Shown piece after piece: positions 1 to 6,912 of a DNA stretch of 34,171 nucleotides. Source of the DNA: Sulfurovum sp. (GTDB taxonomy: Bacteria; Campylobacterota; Campylobacteria; Campylobacterales; Sulfurovaceae); contig JAAXPZ010000040.1 in the NCBI GenBank assembly GCA_012329065.1, positions 1 to 34,171 of the forward strand, given 5' to 3'. Under the pieces are notes generated by a model, which worked only from the letters and a program-made list of their open reading frames with translations, made no database searches and was not told the origin of the DNA. Within the stretch, counting starts at the first letter, position 1. Each line of letters opens with the position of its first letter. The position numbers and the translations under genes were made by a program.

Positions 1-413
1 GATATAAAGGTTCCCGTACCTACAAACCTTGGAAGTTCTTTGATGCTATTACACCCAAGACCTATGAGTAAATCTTCACTGCCTATGAAGCCATAGCGGT
101 TGTCATCACTAAAACGCCATGCTTTTTCTTTGGCTCCTACAGGTTTAAATGCTACACGAAGATTGCCATGGTTGACATGCAGTACCCATGCATTTTTTGA
201 CTCTGTGATTTTGCCAGGTCTTTCACTGTCCTTTGGCACGGGCATCGTCACGCCATACCCTGTGCCTGTGCCTGGACCGATGGTTACTCTGTACTTACCT
301 ACAAGGTCTTGTGGTAAAAAGTCTCTAAGGCACTCATGACCTGTCCTTATCTCTACAGTCTTTGCCGACAAGATACTTGTCATCAGTATAATTACTATGT
401 AAATTAATTTCAT
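1..413 (-). CDS. Secreted protein of unknown function, truncated by the window edge
   Basis: This frame is open from an ATG at 413 to the left edge with no stop, so only the N-terminal 137 or so residues are present. The first 17 or so residues (MKLIYIVIILMTSILSA) form a typical Sec signal peptide, so the product is exported. A glycine- and threonine-rich stretch (IGPGTGTGYG) follows near residue 49. I do not recognise a family. Its ATG overlaps the TGA of the VWA gene by 4 nt (ATGA), which suggests translational coupling and a shared function at the cell envelope. The signal peptide, the lack of stops and the coupling make a real gene likely; the function is open. Confidence 0.75.
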   Translation of the reverse strand, partial: MKLIYIVIILMTSILSAKTVEIRTGHECLRDFLPQDLVGKYRVTIGPGTGTGYGVTMPVPKDSERPGKITESKNAWVLHVNHGNLRVAFKPVGAKEKAWRFSDDNRYGFIGSEDLLIGLGCNSIKELPRFVGTGTFI

Positions 414-1654
414 TTTTTATCCTTTGTATCATTTGTTTCTTTACTCGGGGTATCTGCTTGAATAAGTGCTTCTTTGGAGTTTACTTTTGTCATGTCTATG
501 ATAAGATCATGACTGCTCCCACCTATGCTAAACTTCTCTTCTTTTGCGTTGTTTTCTGTCTTGGCTTCGACCGTATAGTCTCCTGCATCAAGAGCTAACT
601 GTACAACTTCAGAACAAGACTTTTTTATGCTATGCACCATACGTCCTGTATGGGCATACACTTCATAGCTTACTTCTACACCCATATCTAGACATTTTGT
701 TTTGATAACAAACTGTTCAAAAGCTATATGAAGTTTATTCACTTCATCTGCTTTTATTTCAAATGCTGTTTCTTTTTTAAGACCTTTATATTCTGATTTC
801 AAAATGTACTTTCCAAGAGGTAGCTTTTTGATGAGTGGTTTTTCTTTTGTAGTTTTAAAACTATAGCCAGTCATTTTCTTTCCAGTGGCTTTCCCATCTT
901 CGCCTTGTCTATAAATAATATGATAAGAATTTAACCACTTACCACCTTCTTTTTCAGAGGCTGTGATTTCTACATCATTTTCTGTTTTCTTTGCTACAGG
1001 CTTTGGCTTTTCAACTTTTTCTACCTTTTCAACTATGCTATCCATGGCATCATTAAGAGCTGTAGCATCTTTAGCAGAGAAGTACTCCCCTCCTGTGGTG
1101 TCAGCTATACACTCTAGCTGTGCATCTGTGTTTTTGTCTACATTGAAGCCTATGACATGTGCTACGAAGTTTATGCCTTGCTTTTTCAGCTCTTTAGCTG
1201 TTGCACATGGGTCGGCATCGCAACTCTCTTTGCCATCAGATATGAGTATGATAGTAGATTTCTCTTCACTAGACTTCATCTCCTCTGCTACTTTTTTGAG
1301 CGTTCTACTAATAGGGGTTTTACCTTTAGGCTGGATACCTTTAACTACAGAAAGTATCTTTTCTTTATCAATCTTGGCTACAGGAACAACTGTCTCTATG
1401 TCATTACAATCCCCCTTGGTTCTGTGTCCGTAGACTGTTAGTCCTAGCTCGGTATCTGGGTTCCATTTTTTGACTACGCTTTGTAGTGCTTCTTTGGCAA
1501 TAGTAATTTTAGCCTTACCGTCTATCTGCCCCCACATGCTACCACTGGCATCGAAGATGATAACTGCTTTAGGATTTTGAGCCCATGCCATTGTAAAAGC
1601 AAATAGTAAAAATACTGAGATGCTCTGCTTTGTCCATCTAAAAATATCTTTCAT
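410..1654 (-). CDS. Secreted VWA-domain protein
   Basis: A 414-residue exported protein with a von Willebrand factor A domain. A signal peptide covers about residues 1-25 (cleavage near AWA-Q). The MIDAS metal site is intact: DASGS at 35-39, a threonine in GKTPISRTL near 118 and an aspartate in LISDGKESCD near 145. VWA domains with a full MIDAS bind ligands through a divalent cation. The part after about residue 220 is Lys/Glu-rich with beta-sandwich-like repeats and no named domain. The start has a good AAGGA site. The gene overlaps the next secreted protein by ATGA. Its promoter appears to carry tandem 11-bp repeats, described separately. The family (periplasmic or surface VWA protein) is clear; the partner is unknown. 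Confidence 0.85.
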   Translation of the reverse strand: MKDIFRWTKQSISVFLLFAFTMAWAQNPKAVIIFDASGSMWGQIDGKAKITIAKEALQSVVKKWNPDTELGLTVYGHRTKGDCNDIETVVPVAKIDKEKILSVVKGIQPKGKTPISRTLKKVAEEMKSSEEKSTIILISDGKESCDADPCATAKELKKQGINFVAHVIGFNVDKNTDAQLECIADTTGGEYFSAKDATALNDAMDSIVEKVEKVEKPKPVAKKTENDVEITASEKEGGKWLNSYHIIYRQGEDGKATGKKMTGYSFKTTKEKPLIKKLPLGKYILKSEYKGLKKETAFEIKADEVNKLHIAFEQFVIKTKCLDMGVEVSYEVYAHTGRMVHSIKKSCSEVVQLALDAGDYTVEAKTENNAKEEKFSIGGSSHDLIIDMTKVNSKEALIQADTPSKETNDTKDKK

Positions 1655-1686
1655 TTTTTATCCTTTTTATTTGAATATTTATCATT

Positions 1687-1742
1687 ATGAGATCACAGCA
1701 CAATAGACACTTTCACAGAAGCCTATTGTACTGTGGTCTCAT
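1687..1742 (-). promoter_or_regulatory. Long inverted repeat in the 5' leader of the VWA gene
   Basis: Two 20-nt arms (1687-1706 and 1723-1742) are complementary at 18 of 20 positions around a 16-nt loop. On the minus strand the right arm starts at the end of the TATAAT at 1746-1741, so a transcript from that promoter would begin inside the stem and carry a stem-loop at its 5' end, about 30 nt before the VWA start codon. It could protect the mRNA, act in attenuation or be a protein-binding site. It could also end transcription coming from the lipoprotein gene, but no T-run follows. Confidence 0.55.
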
Positions 1743-1775
1743 TATAAACAAAGAGTGTTTACTCAGTGTTTGCTT
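1741..1775 (-). promoter_or_regulatory. Promoter of the VWA gene with tandem 11-bp repeats in place of a -35
   Basis: On the minus strand two adjacent 11-bp units, AAGCAAACACT and GAGTAAACACT (1775-1754), are followed by a 7-nt spacer and a perfect TATAAT (1746-1741). No -35 hexamer is visible. Direct repeats at one helical turn placed just before a -10 are typical of OmpR/PhoB-family response-regulator sites. A near copy with the same 7-nt spacing lies upstream of the neighbouring lipoprotein gene. Confidence 0.55.
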
Positions 1776-1834
1776 ACCTATATAAAAAGTATAACAGAAA
1801 AAGTGTGATGAATCGTGAAAGATAGAGAAATTGG

Positions 1835-1860
1835 CGTTTCATATCGTGAGATATGAAACG
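1835..1860 (-). terminator. Perfect 11-bp hairpin, possible terminator
   Basis: CGTTTCATATC (1835-1845) and its exact complement (1850-1860) enclose a 4-nt loop, 42 nt after the stop codon of the small lipoprotein gene. The position fits a terminator for that gene, but the stem is AT-rich and the following bases on the minus strand (CCAATTTCTCT) are only a weak U-tract. Confidence 0.4.
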
Positions 1861-1901
1861 AACTAGAAAAGAAGGAAGTGCATCAGAAGGCTAGAAAAGG
1901 A

Positions 1902-2204
1902 CTAGCGACAGTTACGATATCCAGCCCTCCATCCACTTCTGTAATTACTATAATTTCTCCAACGGTAGTTGTTTTTGTACCAGCTTCCATGGGCACTGTT
2001 GCAGCCATTGCGAACACCAGCTTGATACAGGCTATTTCGGTTGTAGCCATAATTGTATCCCCTGTAGTAAAAGGCATTGCTTCCTACGACACCCAATGTC
2101 GCACCTGTCACTAAGCCTCTTTCGTAAGGCGTACATCCCGTCATAGAAACACCAGTAATTGCTAGTGATCCTACTATTGCCATTTGTGTTATAAACTTTT
2201 TCAT
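1902..2204 (-). CDS. Small glycine/tyrosine-rich lipoprotein
   Basis: A 100-residue protein with a lipoprotein signal: a hydrophobic stretch ending in MTGC, with the cysteine near residue 24, which would be lipidated and anchored in the membrane. A Gly-Ala-rich segment (GATLGVVGSNAF) follows, and the rest is rich in Tyr, Asn, Arg, Trp and Gly. Such low-complexity outer-envelope lipoproteins are common in this phylum and have no assigned role. I chose the ATG at 2204, with GGAG six bases upstream; a TTG lies one codon earlier. It has its own promoter, which shares tandem repeats with the VWA gene promoter, so the two envelope genes are probably co-regulated. Confidence 0.75.
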   Translation of the reverse strand: MKKFITQMAIVGSLAITGVSMTGCTPYERGLVTGATLGVVGSNAFYYRGYNYGYNRNSLYQAGVRNGCNSAHGSWYKNNYRWRNYSNYRSGWRAGYRNCR

Positions 2205-2262
2205 CAAGAACTCCTCATATAATATGTGTGATTGGCCCCAAGGAGCAAGCTAACTATGTGAC

Positions 2263-2297
2263 AGTATGACAAAAGAGTGTTTGCTGAATGTTGCTTG
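2263..2297 (-). promoter_or_regulatory. Promoter of the lipoprotein gene with tandem repeats
   Basis: On the minus strand, CAAGCAACATT then CAGCAAACACT (2297-2276) are followed by exactly 7 nt and a CATACT -10-like hexamer (2268-2263). The arrangement and much of the sequence (AAACACTCTTT) match the site in front of the VWA gene at 1741-1775. The first unit is less regular, with one base missing relative to the other locus. Confidence 0.45.
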
Positions 2298-2381
2298 ATT
2301 TATTTATTTATTTTGTTTTTTCTGGGATACGAAGTTGAATTCACACAGGAATGATGACTATAAGACTAGAAAATAAAGCTA

Positions 2382-3266
2382 CTATAAAGGTTTTGCTCCC
2401 TCTGGACAATCCACCTGCACTATCTCACCATCAGGGATATCTATCCTTTTGGCGGTCATTTTGCCTTGCCATACACATCCAGTATCTAAACATATAACAT
2501 CTTTATTTTCCATATATCCCAGTGTTGACCAGTGACCAAATATTACTTTGGCTCCCAGTTTTTTGCGATTTTTAACTTCAAACCACGGATAGAATCCTGA
2601 ATCATATGTTTTGGGATTTGGTGCTCCCTTTTGGTCGAAGTCTAAATTACCCTCTTGGTCGCAAAATCTCATTCTAGTAAAGGCATTGATAGCAAATCTA
2701 TTTTTCTTTTTCTCTCCAAAGGTATGTACACCACCTAACATTTTTTTAGTCAGCCATCTTGGAGCATCAGCACTTTGTAGTTTTTGCTGTAGTCTCTTAC
2801 TATATTCCAAAGCCATCCCCAAATCAAATGCTGGCGGTATGCCAGCATGTACCATTACATAATTTATCTTAGGGTCATAATGCACAAAAGGCTGAGACCT
2901 AAGCCACTCTAGTAGCTGATTTCTGTTTGGTGATTGCAAAATAGGGTCAAGTGTCTGATTACTTTTTTTGATACCCCAATGTACCGCAAGTAGAGTGATA
3001 TCATGATTACCAAGCACAATATTTATTCGATTTTTAATTTTATATAGGTATTCCAATACCTCTAATGAGCCCTCACCTCTGTTTACCAAATCTCCTGCTA
3101 TCCAAAGTCTATCTTGAGTGGCATCAAACTCTATCTTATTAAGCAGTTCTCTAAAAGTATTATTGCATCCCTGTATATCGCCTATAGCCCAAATCCTGCG
3201 ATAGTTATCTTCGATATCATTATTCTCAATACCAAAAAATCTAAAAAGGCTATCAAAGATACCCAT
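2382..3266 (-). CDS. apaH: ApaH-like metallophosphoesterase (diadenosine tetraphosphatase)
   Basis: A 294-residue calcineurin-like phosphoesterase. The metal-binding motifs are in order: GDIQG at 29-33, GDLVNRG at 58-64 and GNHD at 86-89, followed by histidine motifs such as VHAGIPP near 141 and FGHWS near 245. The GDLVNRG and VHAGIPP motifs and the length (about 280 in the family) fit symmetrical bis(5'-nucleosyl)-tetraphosphatase, which splits Ap4A into two ADP in the cytoplasm. The start ATG follows AAGGGGG. It is a single gene; the region upstream is shared with the divergently transcribed RAYT gene. Confidence 0.88.
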   Translation of the reverse strand: MGIFDSLFRFFGIENNDIEDNYRRIWAIGDIQGCNNTFRELLNKIEFDATQDRLWIAGDLVNRGEGSLEVLEYLYKIKNRINIVLGNHDITLLAVHWGIKKSNQTLDPILQSPNRNQLLEWLRSQPFVHYDPKINYVMVHAGIPPAFDLGMALEYSKRLQQKLQSADAPRWLTKKMLGGVHTFGEKKKNRFAINAFTRMRFCDQEGNLDFDQKGAPNPKTYDSGFYPWFEVKNRKKLGAKVIFGHWSTLGYMENKDVICLDTGCVWQGKMTAKRIDIPDGEIVQVDCPEGAKPL

Positions 3267-3360
3267 GTCATGCCCCCTTGTGTTATACCATTGTATCTAA
3301 AAATTCTAGAGATTCAAAATATTTTATTTCATAATTGTACTTTATTCATTGATTTATATT

Positions 3361-3377
3361 AGGGGTCGGGTATCAAA
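3361..3377 (+). repeat. 17-bp repeat copy upstream of the RAYT gene
   Basis: AGGGGTCGGGTATCAAA lies 44 nt before the RAYT start codon. An exact inverted copy is at 6896-6912, beyond the ArsR gene. In my recall, GGGGTC-type sequences flank RAYT genes and end up as isolated copies in intergenic DNA, so this is a candidate recognition site for the transposase. No strong hairpin beside it was evident by eye. Confidence 0.55.
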
Positions 3378-3389
3378 TATGAAGTATGA

Positions 3390-3395
3390 TATAAT
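3390..3395 (+). promoter_or_regulatory. -10 element of the RAYT gene
   Basis: A perfect TATAAT lies 25 nt before the ATG at 3421, just after the 17-bp repeat. The repeat would occupy the -35 region, so the transposase could bind over its own promoter; that is inference. Confidence 0.35.
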
Positions 3396-3420
3396 GTCAA
3401 ATCATTGGTAAAGGCAGGAT

Positions 3421-4191
3421 ATGGCACGCAAACCTCGTATAGACCTTATAGGATTTCATCATGTTGCCAACCAAGGTGTGTACAAAGCCAATATATTTGC
3501 TACTATTATAGAAAAGCAGAAATTTTTAGAGATGGTATGCAAAGCATGCGGTATCTACGATATCATACTCCATGACTACTGCATCATGGACAACCACTAT
3601 CATCTCCTAGTAGAAACCAAGCGTGAAAACCTATCCTACTTTATGAGGCAAATCAATGGCAACTATGCAATATACTTCAATAGAAAACAGGAGAGATCTG
3701 GTCCCTTGTGGAAAGGGAGATATAAATCATGGTTTATACTCCATGAGGAGTATCTAAACTATACCATCAAATATATAGAGTATGACCCCATAAGAGCCAA
3801 CCTAAGTTTCTTCCCTGGCGACTATCCTTTTACTCTAAGTGCTACTATACTAGGAACTGAATCCATCATACCTTGTGCACAAAAGTCATTGATGATAGAG
3901 AAATATACAGAACGAGAACTTAAAGCATTTTTGCAATCTGACCTCACAAAAGATGAGCTAGGGGTCTTAGAGGATGAAAAACGCAAAAAAGTTACAAAAG
4001 ACAAAACAGGCATCAAGCTAGAACGAGACAAGCCTCTCAAGGAGTACTTCAAACAAATACAGACTAAGATGGAGAGAGATACCGCCATGAAAGAAGCGTA
4101 TCTAGACGGCTACACACAAGGAGTCATAGCCAAAGAGCTCAAAATAACCTCTGCGCTAGTCTCTTACTGCATCAAAAAACTTGTCGACTAG
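3421..4191 (+). CDS. REP-associated tyrosine transposase (RAYT), IS200-like Y1 HUH family
   Basis: A 256-residue protein of the Y1_Tnp / IS200-like superfamily. The HUH metal motif is NHYHLL (H59 and H61), preceded by the family signature DYCIMDNH. The catalytic tyrosine is in the helix QINGNYAIYFNRK (Y82 or Y85), followed by the RAYT hallmark RSGPLWKGRYKS. The C-terminus (about 228-256) looks like a helix-turn-helix (QGVIAKELKITSALVSYCIKK). RAYTs are single-copy, domesticated-looking transposases linked to REP elements, cutting and joining single-stranded DNA. There are no IS ends directly around it. Its stop overlaps the convergent flavoprotein stop in a shared CTAG. An AAAGG site precedes the ATG. 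Confidence 0.9.
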   Translation: MARKPRIDLIGFHHVANQGVYKANIFATIIEKQKFLEMVCKACGIYDIILHDYCIMDNHYHLLVETKRENLSYFMRQINGNYAIYFNRKQERSGPLWKGRYKSWFILHEEYLNYTIKYIEYDPIRANLSFFPGDYPFTLSATILGTESIIPCAQKSLMIEKYTERELKAFLQSDLTKDELGVLEDEKRKKVTKDKTGIKLERDKPLKEYFKQIQTKMERDTAMKEAYLDGYTQGVIAKELKITSALVSYCIKKLVD

Positions 4192-5147
4192 CCTTTTTCT
4201 TTCATGATATCCCTCAATATATCATAGGCGTGATTAATCGCCATGGCAATAGAACCGCCACTCTTAAACACAATATCTCCTGCCATATATAGCCCCTTGA
4301 CACTTGTTTCAAATTTATCATTAAATAGTGGTTCACCGTTTTCATCAAGTTCAATATTGCAATTTTTGAGAAAATCTACTGGGGTTGTGCCACCTAGGGC
4401 ATAAAGAATTCTATCATATGTAACGCCATAGCCATGAGAATAGTTGACTTTTATTTTGCCTTCATCATTTTCTATAGATTCTACATCGGCATTATACCGA
4501 ACTCTCAGTTTCTCCTCTTGGTCGTACTGAACTATCATATCTCTATTTATATCATTAGCTTTGGCAAATGTATCCCTGCGATATGAGAGTGTTATGTTGT
4601 TATCTTTGCTTAAATGGCAAGCGTACTCTATGGCACTGTCACCACCACCTACGATCAGCACCTTTTCATTTCCTCTACATTCACTGGGAGTAAAGTTTAC
4701 AAACTGCTTGATCGTTCCTGGTATTTTATATGAGGGCTTATTGGGTTTTCCCATTCTACCTATAGAGATGATGACATTTTTTGCTTTATATTCACCATTG
4801 TTGGTACTCATCAGAAAAACTCCATCATCACCCTTTGCTACGCTATATACTTCTGTATTGAAAAGTGCGTCAATTCCATCGCCATCCAAAAGTACTTCAA
4901 AGTAATCAAGTGTGCTTTCCTTGGTGCCGTCGAAAAACTCTACATTACCTTTGATCGTTACCTCTTGACCTTTCCAGTCTTTATCTACTCTCTTAGAGTC
5001 TTTATAGTACTGTCTGATTGTCTGAGAGTGATTGTCGCCTTTTTCTATAAATAGTATCTTCTCTAGTCCAAATATTGATGCTTCCACTGCTGACGCTATC
5101 CCGCCAGGACCACCACCCACAATCGCTATGTCATATATATTGTTCAT
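4188..5147 (-). CDS. Thioredoxin-reductase-like FAD/NAD(P) oxidoreductase without the CxxC
   Basis: A 319-residue two-domain flavoprotein of the thioredoxin reductase fold. An FAD-binding GGGPGG lies near residues 11-16, an NAD(P)H-binding GGGDSAIEYACHL near 168, and a C-terminal AGD motif near 290 (YMAGDIVFKSGG). The CxxC redox pair of true thioredoxin reductases is absent, as in the YpdA / ferredoxin-NADP reductase-like branch and the second reductase (TrxR2) of Helicobacter, whose electron acceptors are uncertain. I chose the ATG at 5147 with AGGAG upstream. It follows the thioredoxin gene after 85 nt that contain a TATAAT, so it probably has its own promoter, but it may cooperate with that thioredoxin. 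Confidence 0.85.
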   Translation of the reverse strand: MNNIYDIAIVGGGPGGIASAVEASIFGLEKILFIEKGDNHSQTIRQYYKDSKRVDKDWKGQEVTIKGNVEFFDGTKESTLDYFEVLLDGDGIDALFNTEVYSVAKGDDGVFLMSTNNGEYKAKNVIISIGRMGKPNKPSYKIPGTIKQFVNFTPSECRGNEKVLIVGGGDSAIEYACHLSKDNNITLSYRRDTFAKANDINRDMIVQYDQEEKLRVRYNADVESIENDEGKIKVNYSHGYGVTYDRILYALGGTTPVDFLKNCNIELDENGEPLFNDKFETSVKGLYMAGDIVFKSGGSIAMAINHAYDILRDIMKEKG

Positions 5148-5177
5148 CAAAGTATCTCCTAAAAATAATAATGAATT

Positions 5178-5183
5178 ATTATA
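5178..5183 (-). promoter_or_regulatory. -10 element of the flavoprotein gene
   Basis: TATAAT on the minus strand, about 30 nt before the ATG at 5147, inside an AT-rich stretch. No clear -35 was seen. Confidence 0.4.
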
Positions 5184-5220
5184 TCATATAAGCATTATTC
5201 TAACATATCATTAGCACAAA

Positions 5221-5234
5221 AGAGACGAATCTCT
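5221..5234 (-). terminator. Short UUCG hairpin at the end of the thioredoxin gene
   Basis: On the minus strand AGAGA-TTCG-TCTCT is followed by TTTTG. The UUCG tetraloop is unusually stable, but the stem is only 5 bp and overlaps the stop codon of the thioredoxin gene. It may be a weak or partial terminator before the flavoprotein gene. Confidence 0.35.
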
Positions 5235-5466
5235 ATTCATCTAGAATCTTCAGCATCTCAGCAAGACTCAGCAATTTCCCACTACTCTTGACCGCCCCAT
5301 CCACTACCAGCCCAGGTGTACTCATCACGCCGTACTCCATGATTGCGATAGGATCTTCTACTTTTTCTACTGTATGAAATCCACCTCTTTGTACCATTGC
5401 CTGCTTGGCAATCTCTTCTAGTGCTTTGCACTTGGCACACCCTGTTCCTAATATTTCTATCTTCAT
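5233..5466 (-). CDS. Small thioredoxin-like protein (MTH895 / thioredoxin_3 family)
   Basis: A 77-residue single-domain protein with the redox motif CAKC at 10-13 and the cis-proline region STPGLVVDG near 49-57. It lacks a signal peptide, so it is cytoplasmic. This family is often encoded next to ArsP/SO_0444-type permeases and ArsR regulators and probably handles thiol chemistry or metal transfer for them. The start has AGGAG seven bases upstream and lies 9 nt after the permease stop, so the two are one transcription unit. Confidence 0.88.
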   Translation of the reverse strand: MKIEILGTGCAKCKALEEIAKQAMVQRGGFHTVEKVEDPIAIMEYGVMSTPGLVVDGAVKSSGKLLSLAEMLKILDE

Positions 5467-5475
5467 CTTCTCTCC

Positions 5476-6420
5476 TTAAAAAATAAAATTAAATATATAT
5501 CCTATACAAATAATCCCCAATCCTACGATTCCAAAAAATATCGCTATTAGTCTGATATGAATTATCCGTTTGAGTATCATTGCTTCTGGTAAACTAAGTG
5601 CTGTTACTGCCATCATAAAACTAAGTGCAGTACCCAACATCATACCTTTACTAGTAAGCACCTCCACTAGTGGCATCACCCCTGCAGCGTTGCTATACAT
5701 TGGTATGCCCATCAACACAGCAATAGGTACTGCAAAAGGATTTCCCGCTCCTGCCCAACTAGCAATAAATTCAGCAGGTATATAGCCATGGATAAACGCA
5801 CCTATGCCTACTCCTATAAGTACATATATCCATATCTTAGTAAATATATCTTTGCTGTAGTCCCATGCCTCTCTGGCTCTTTGTTGGAATGTCATTTTAA
5901 TCTGTATCATTTCTAGCTCACCATCCATCGGCTTAACATCAAGTAAAATATATTTTTCCATATTCATTTTGCCTATGATGTATCCGCCAACTACCGCTAC
6001 TAATAGTCCAAACCCTATATATATCACTGTGACCTTCCAGCCAAATATCCCAAAAAGCAAAGCTATGGCTATTTCATTATTCATCGGACTACTGATTAAA
6101 AAAGAAAATGTCACTCCTATAGGTATGCGTGCCTGTATAAAGCCTAAAAAGAGCGGTACTGCTGAGCAGCTACAAAATGGCGTAATGATACCAAACAGTG
6201 CTGCCAAAACATTGCCAAAGATAAGCGATTTGCCTTGCAAATATGCCCTGACATACTCAGTATTAAAGTGTGTCCTCAAGTATGACACAACAAAAATAAT
6301 AGTAATCAGCAAAAACCATATCTTGATCGTATCATAGATGAAGAAATTGACTGCATCGTTGACTCTGCCTGTCAGCCCTAGCAAGTCAACTGTCAGATAG
6401 TCAACTGTCTCTTTCCACAT
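5476..6420 (-). CDS. ArsP/SO_0444-family permease
   Basis: A 314-residue inner-membrane protein with about 8 hydrophobic segments and the family signature PFCSCSAVP at 81-89, followed by FLISSPMNNE. The cysteines of this motif are thought to bind the substrate. Known members include Campylobacter ArsP (about 315 residues), which exports trivalent organoarsenicals; other members are linked to copper or zinc. The ArsR regulator upstream and the small thioredoxin downstream support a metalloid or metal export role; which substrate is not shown. I chose the ATG at 6420 because AGAGGTGA lies at the right distance; a GTG three codons earlier would sit inside that site. An ArsR-type operator lies 60 nt upstream. 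Confidence 0.85.
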   Translation of the reverse strand: MWKETVDYLTVDLLGLTGRVNDAVNFFIYDTIKIWFLLITIIFVVSYLRTHFNTEYVRAYLQGKSLIFGNVLAALFGIITPFCSCSAVPLFLGFIQARIPIGVTFSFLISSPMNNEIAIALLFGIFGWKVTVIYIGFGLLVAVVGGYIIGKMNMEKYILLDVKPMDGELEMIQIKMTFQQRAREAWDYSKDIFTKIWIYVLIGVGIGAFIHGYIPAEFIASWAGAGNPFAVPIAVLMGIPMYSNAAGVMPLVEVLTSKGMMLGTALSFMMAVTALSLPEAMILKRIIHIRLIAIFFGIVGLGIICIGYIFNFIF

Positions 6421-6481
6421 CTTAGTCACCTCTTTGCTTATAGTATTTGATATAATAGCAGATTGTAGCGTAATATTATTT

Positions 6482-6505
6482 ATATATCAAGATATATTGA
6501 TATAT
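6482..6505 (-). promoter_or_regulatory. ArsR-type operator in front of the permease gene
   Basis: A perfect inverted repeat with 9-bp arms, ATATATCAA and TTGATATAT, around the 6-nt spacer GATATA. Its core ATATCAA-N6-TTGATAT recurs at 6853-6872 at the start of the ArsR gene. This is the size expected for an ArsR dimer site. It lies in the 106-nt gap between the ArsR and permease genes. Confidence 0.6.
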
Positions 6506-6526
6506 TGTAACTCTAGTTTTACTTTT

Positions 6527-6823
6527 TTATTTTGCTAATCCTACTTCAAGGTATCCAATCTCGTCCAGACACCCTCGCCTAAACCTATCCAACGGGGAAC
6601 GGATAGAGTAATATGCCCATCTGCCTTTCCGTTCTACTTTCAGAAAACCAGCATCTTTCAGTATCCTTAGATGTCTTGATATGCGAGATTGTATCATTTC
6701 AAATGCTTTCTCTATATCACAGACGCAGACTGATCCATTTTGTTCTATAAATCTGAGAATTTTGATGCGAGTAACATCATTGAGTGCACCTATAGTGTTG
6801 AGAAAATCTTCTGTAGCTTCCAT
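6527..6823 (-). CDS. ArsR-family transcriptional repressor
   Basis: A winged-helix repressor of 98 residues from the ATG at 6823. The metal-sensing motif VCVCDIE, equivalent to the ELCVCDL motif of ArsR, carries two cysteines that would bind As(III) or another soft metal, and the recognition helix IQSRISRHLRILKDAGFLKVERKGRWAYY follows. A TTG at 6859 would add 12 residues with a CNSC motif but lies inside the operator, so the shorter form is preferred; neither start has a clear ribosome binding site. It would repress itself and the permease through the two matching operators. The effector is inferred from family knowledge only. Confidence 0.85.
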   Translation of the reverse strand: MEATEDFLNTIGALNDVTRIKILRFIEQNGSVCVCDIEKAFEMIQSRISRHLRILKDAGFLKVERKGRWAYYSIRSPLDRFRRGCLDEIGYLEVGLAK

Positions 6824-6852
6824 AGAGAGTAGTATATCAAAACAGCTATTAC

Positions 6853-6872
6853 ATATCAAGTCTTATTGATAT
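6853..6872 (-). promoter_or_regulatory. ArsR-type operator at the regulator's own promoter
   Basis: ATATCAA-GTCTTA-TTGATAT, a perfect 7-6-7 inverted repeat identical in its arms to the core of the site before the permease. It lies 30-49 nt before the ATG at 6823, as expected for autorepression. Confidence 0.6.
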
Positions 6873-6895
6873 ATTGATGACAATTAGTATTCCGT

Positions 6896-6912
6896 TTTGA
6901 TACCCGACCCCT
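6896..6912 (-). repeat. Distant inverted copy of the RAYT-associated 17-bp repeat
   Basis: The reverse complement reads AGGGGTCGGGTATCAAA, identical over 17 bp to 3361-3377 in front of the RAYT gene. It sits directly after the stop of the patatin gene and upstream of the ArsR operator. Confidence 0.55.

Noticed and set aside
963-1433. Plus-strand 156-codon ORF
   Set aside because: It is antisense to the VWA gene, which has a signal peptide, an intact MIDAS and a ribosome binding site; the ORF is low-complexity Ser/Phe-rich.
3347-3377. Hairpin associated with the RAYT repeat (TTGAT ... ATCAA)
   Set aside because: The stem is only 5 bp with an 18-nt loop; too weak to call a REP palindrome.
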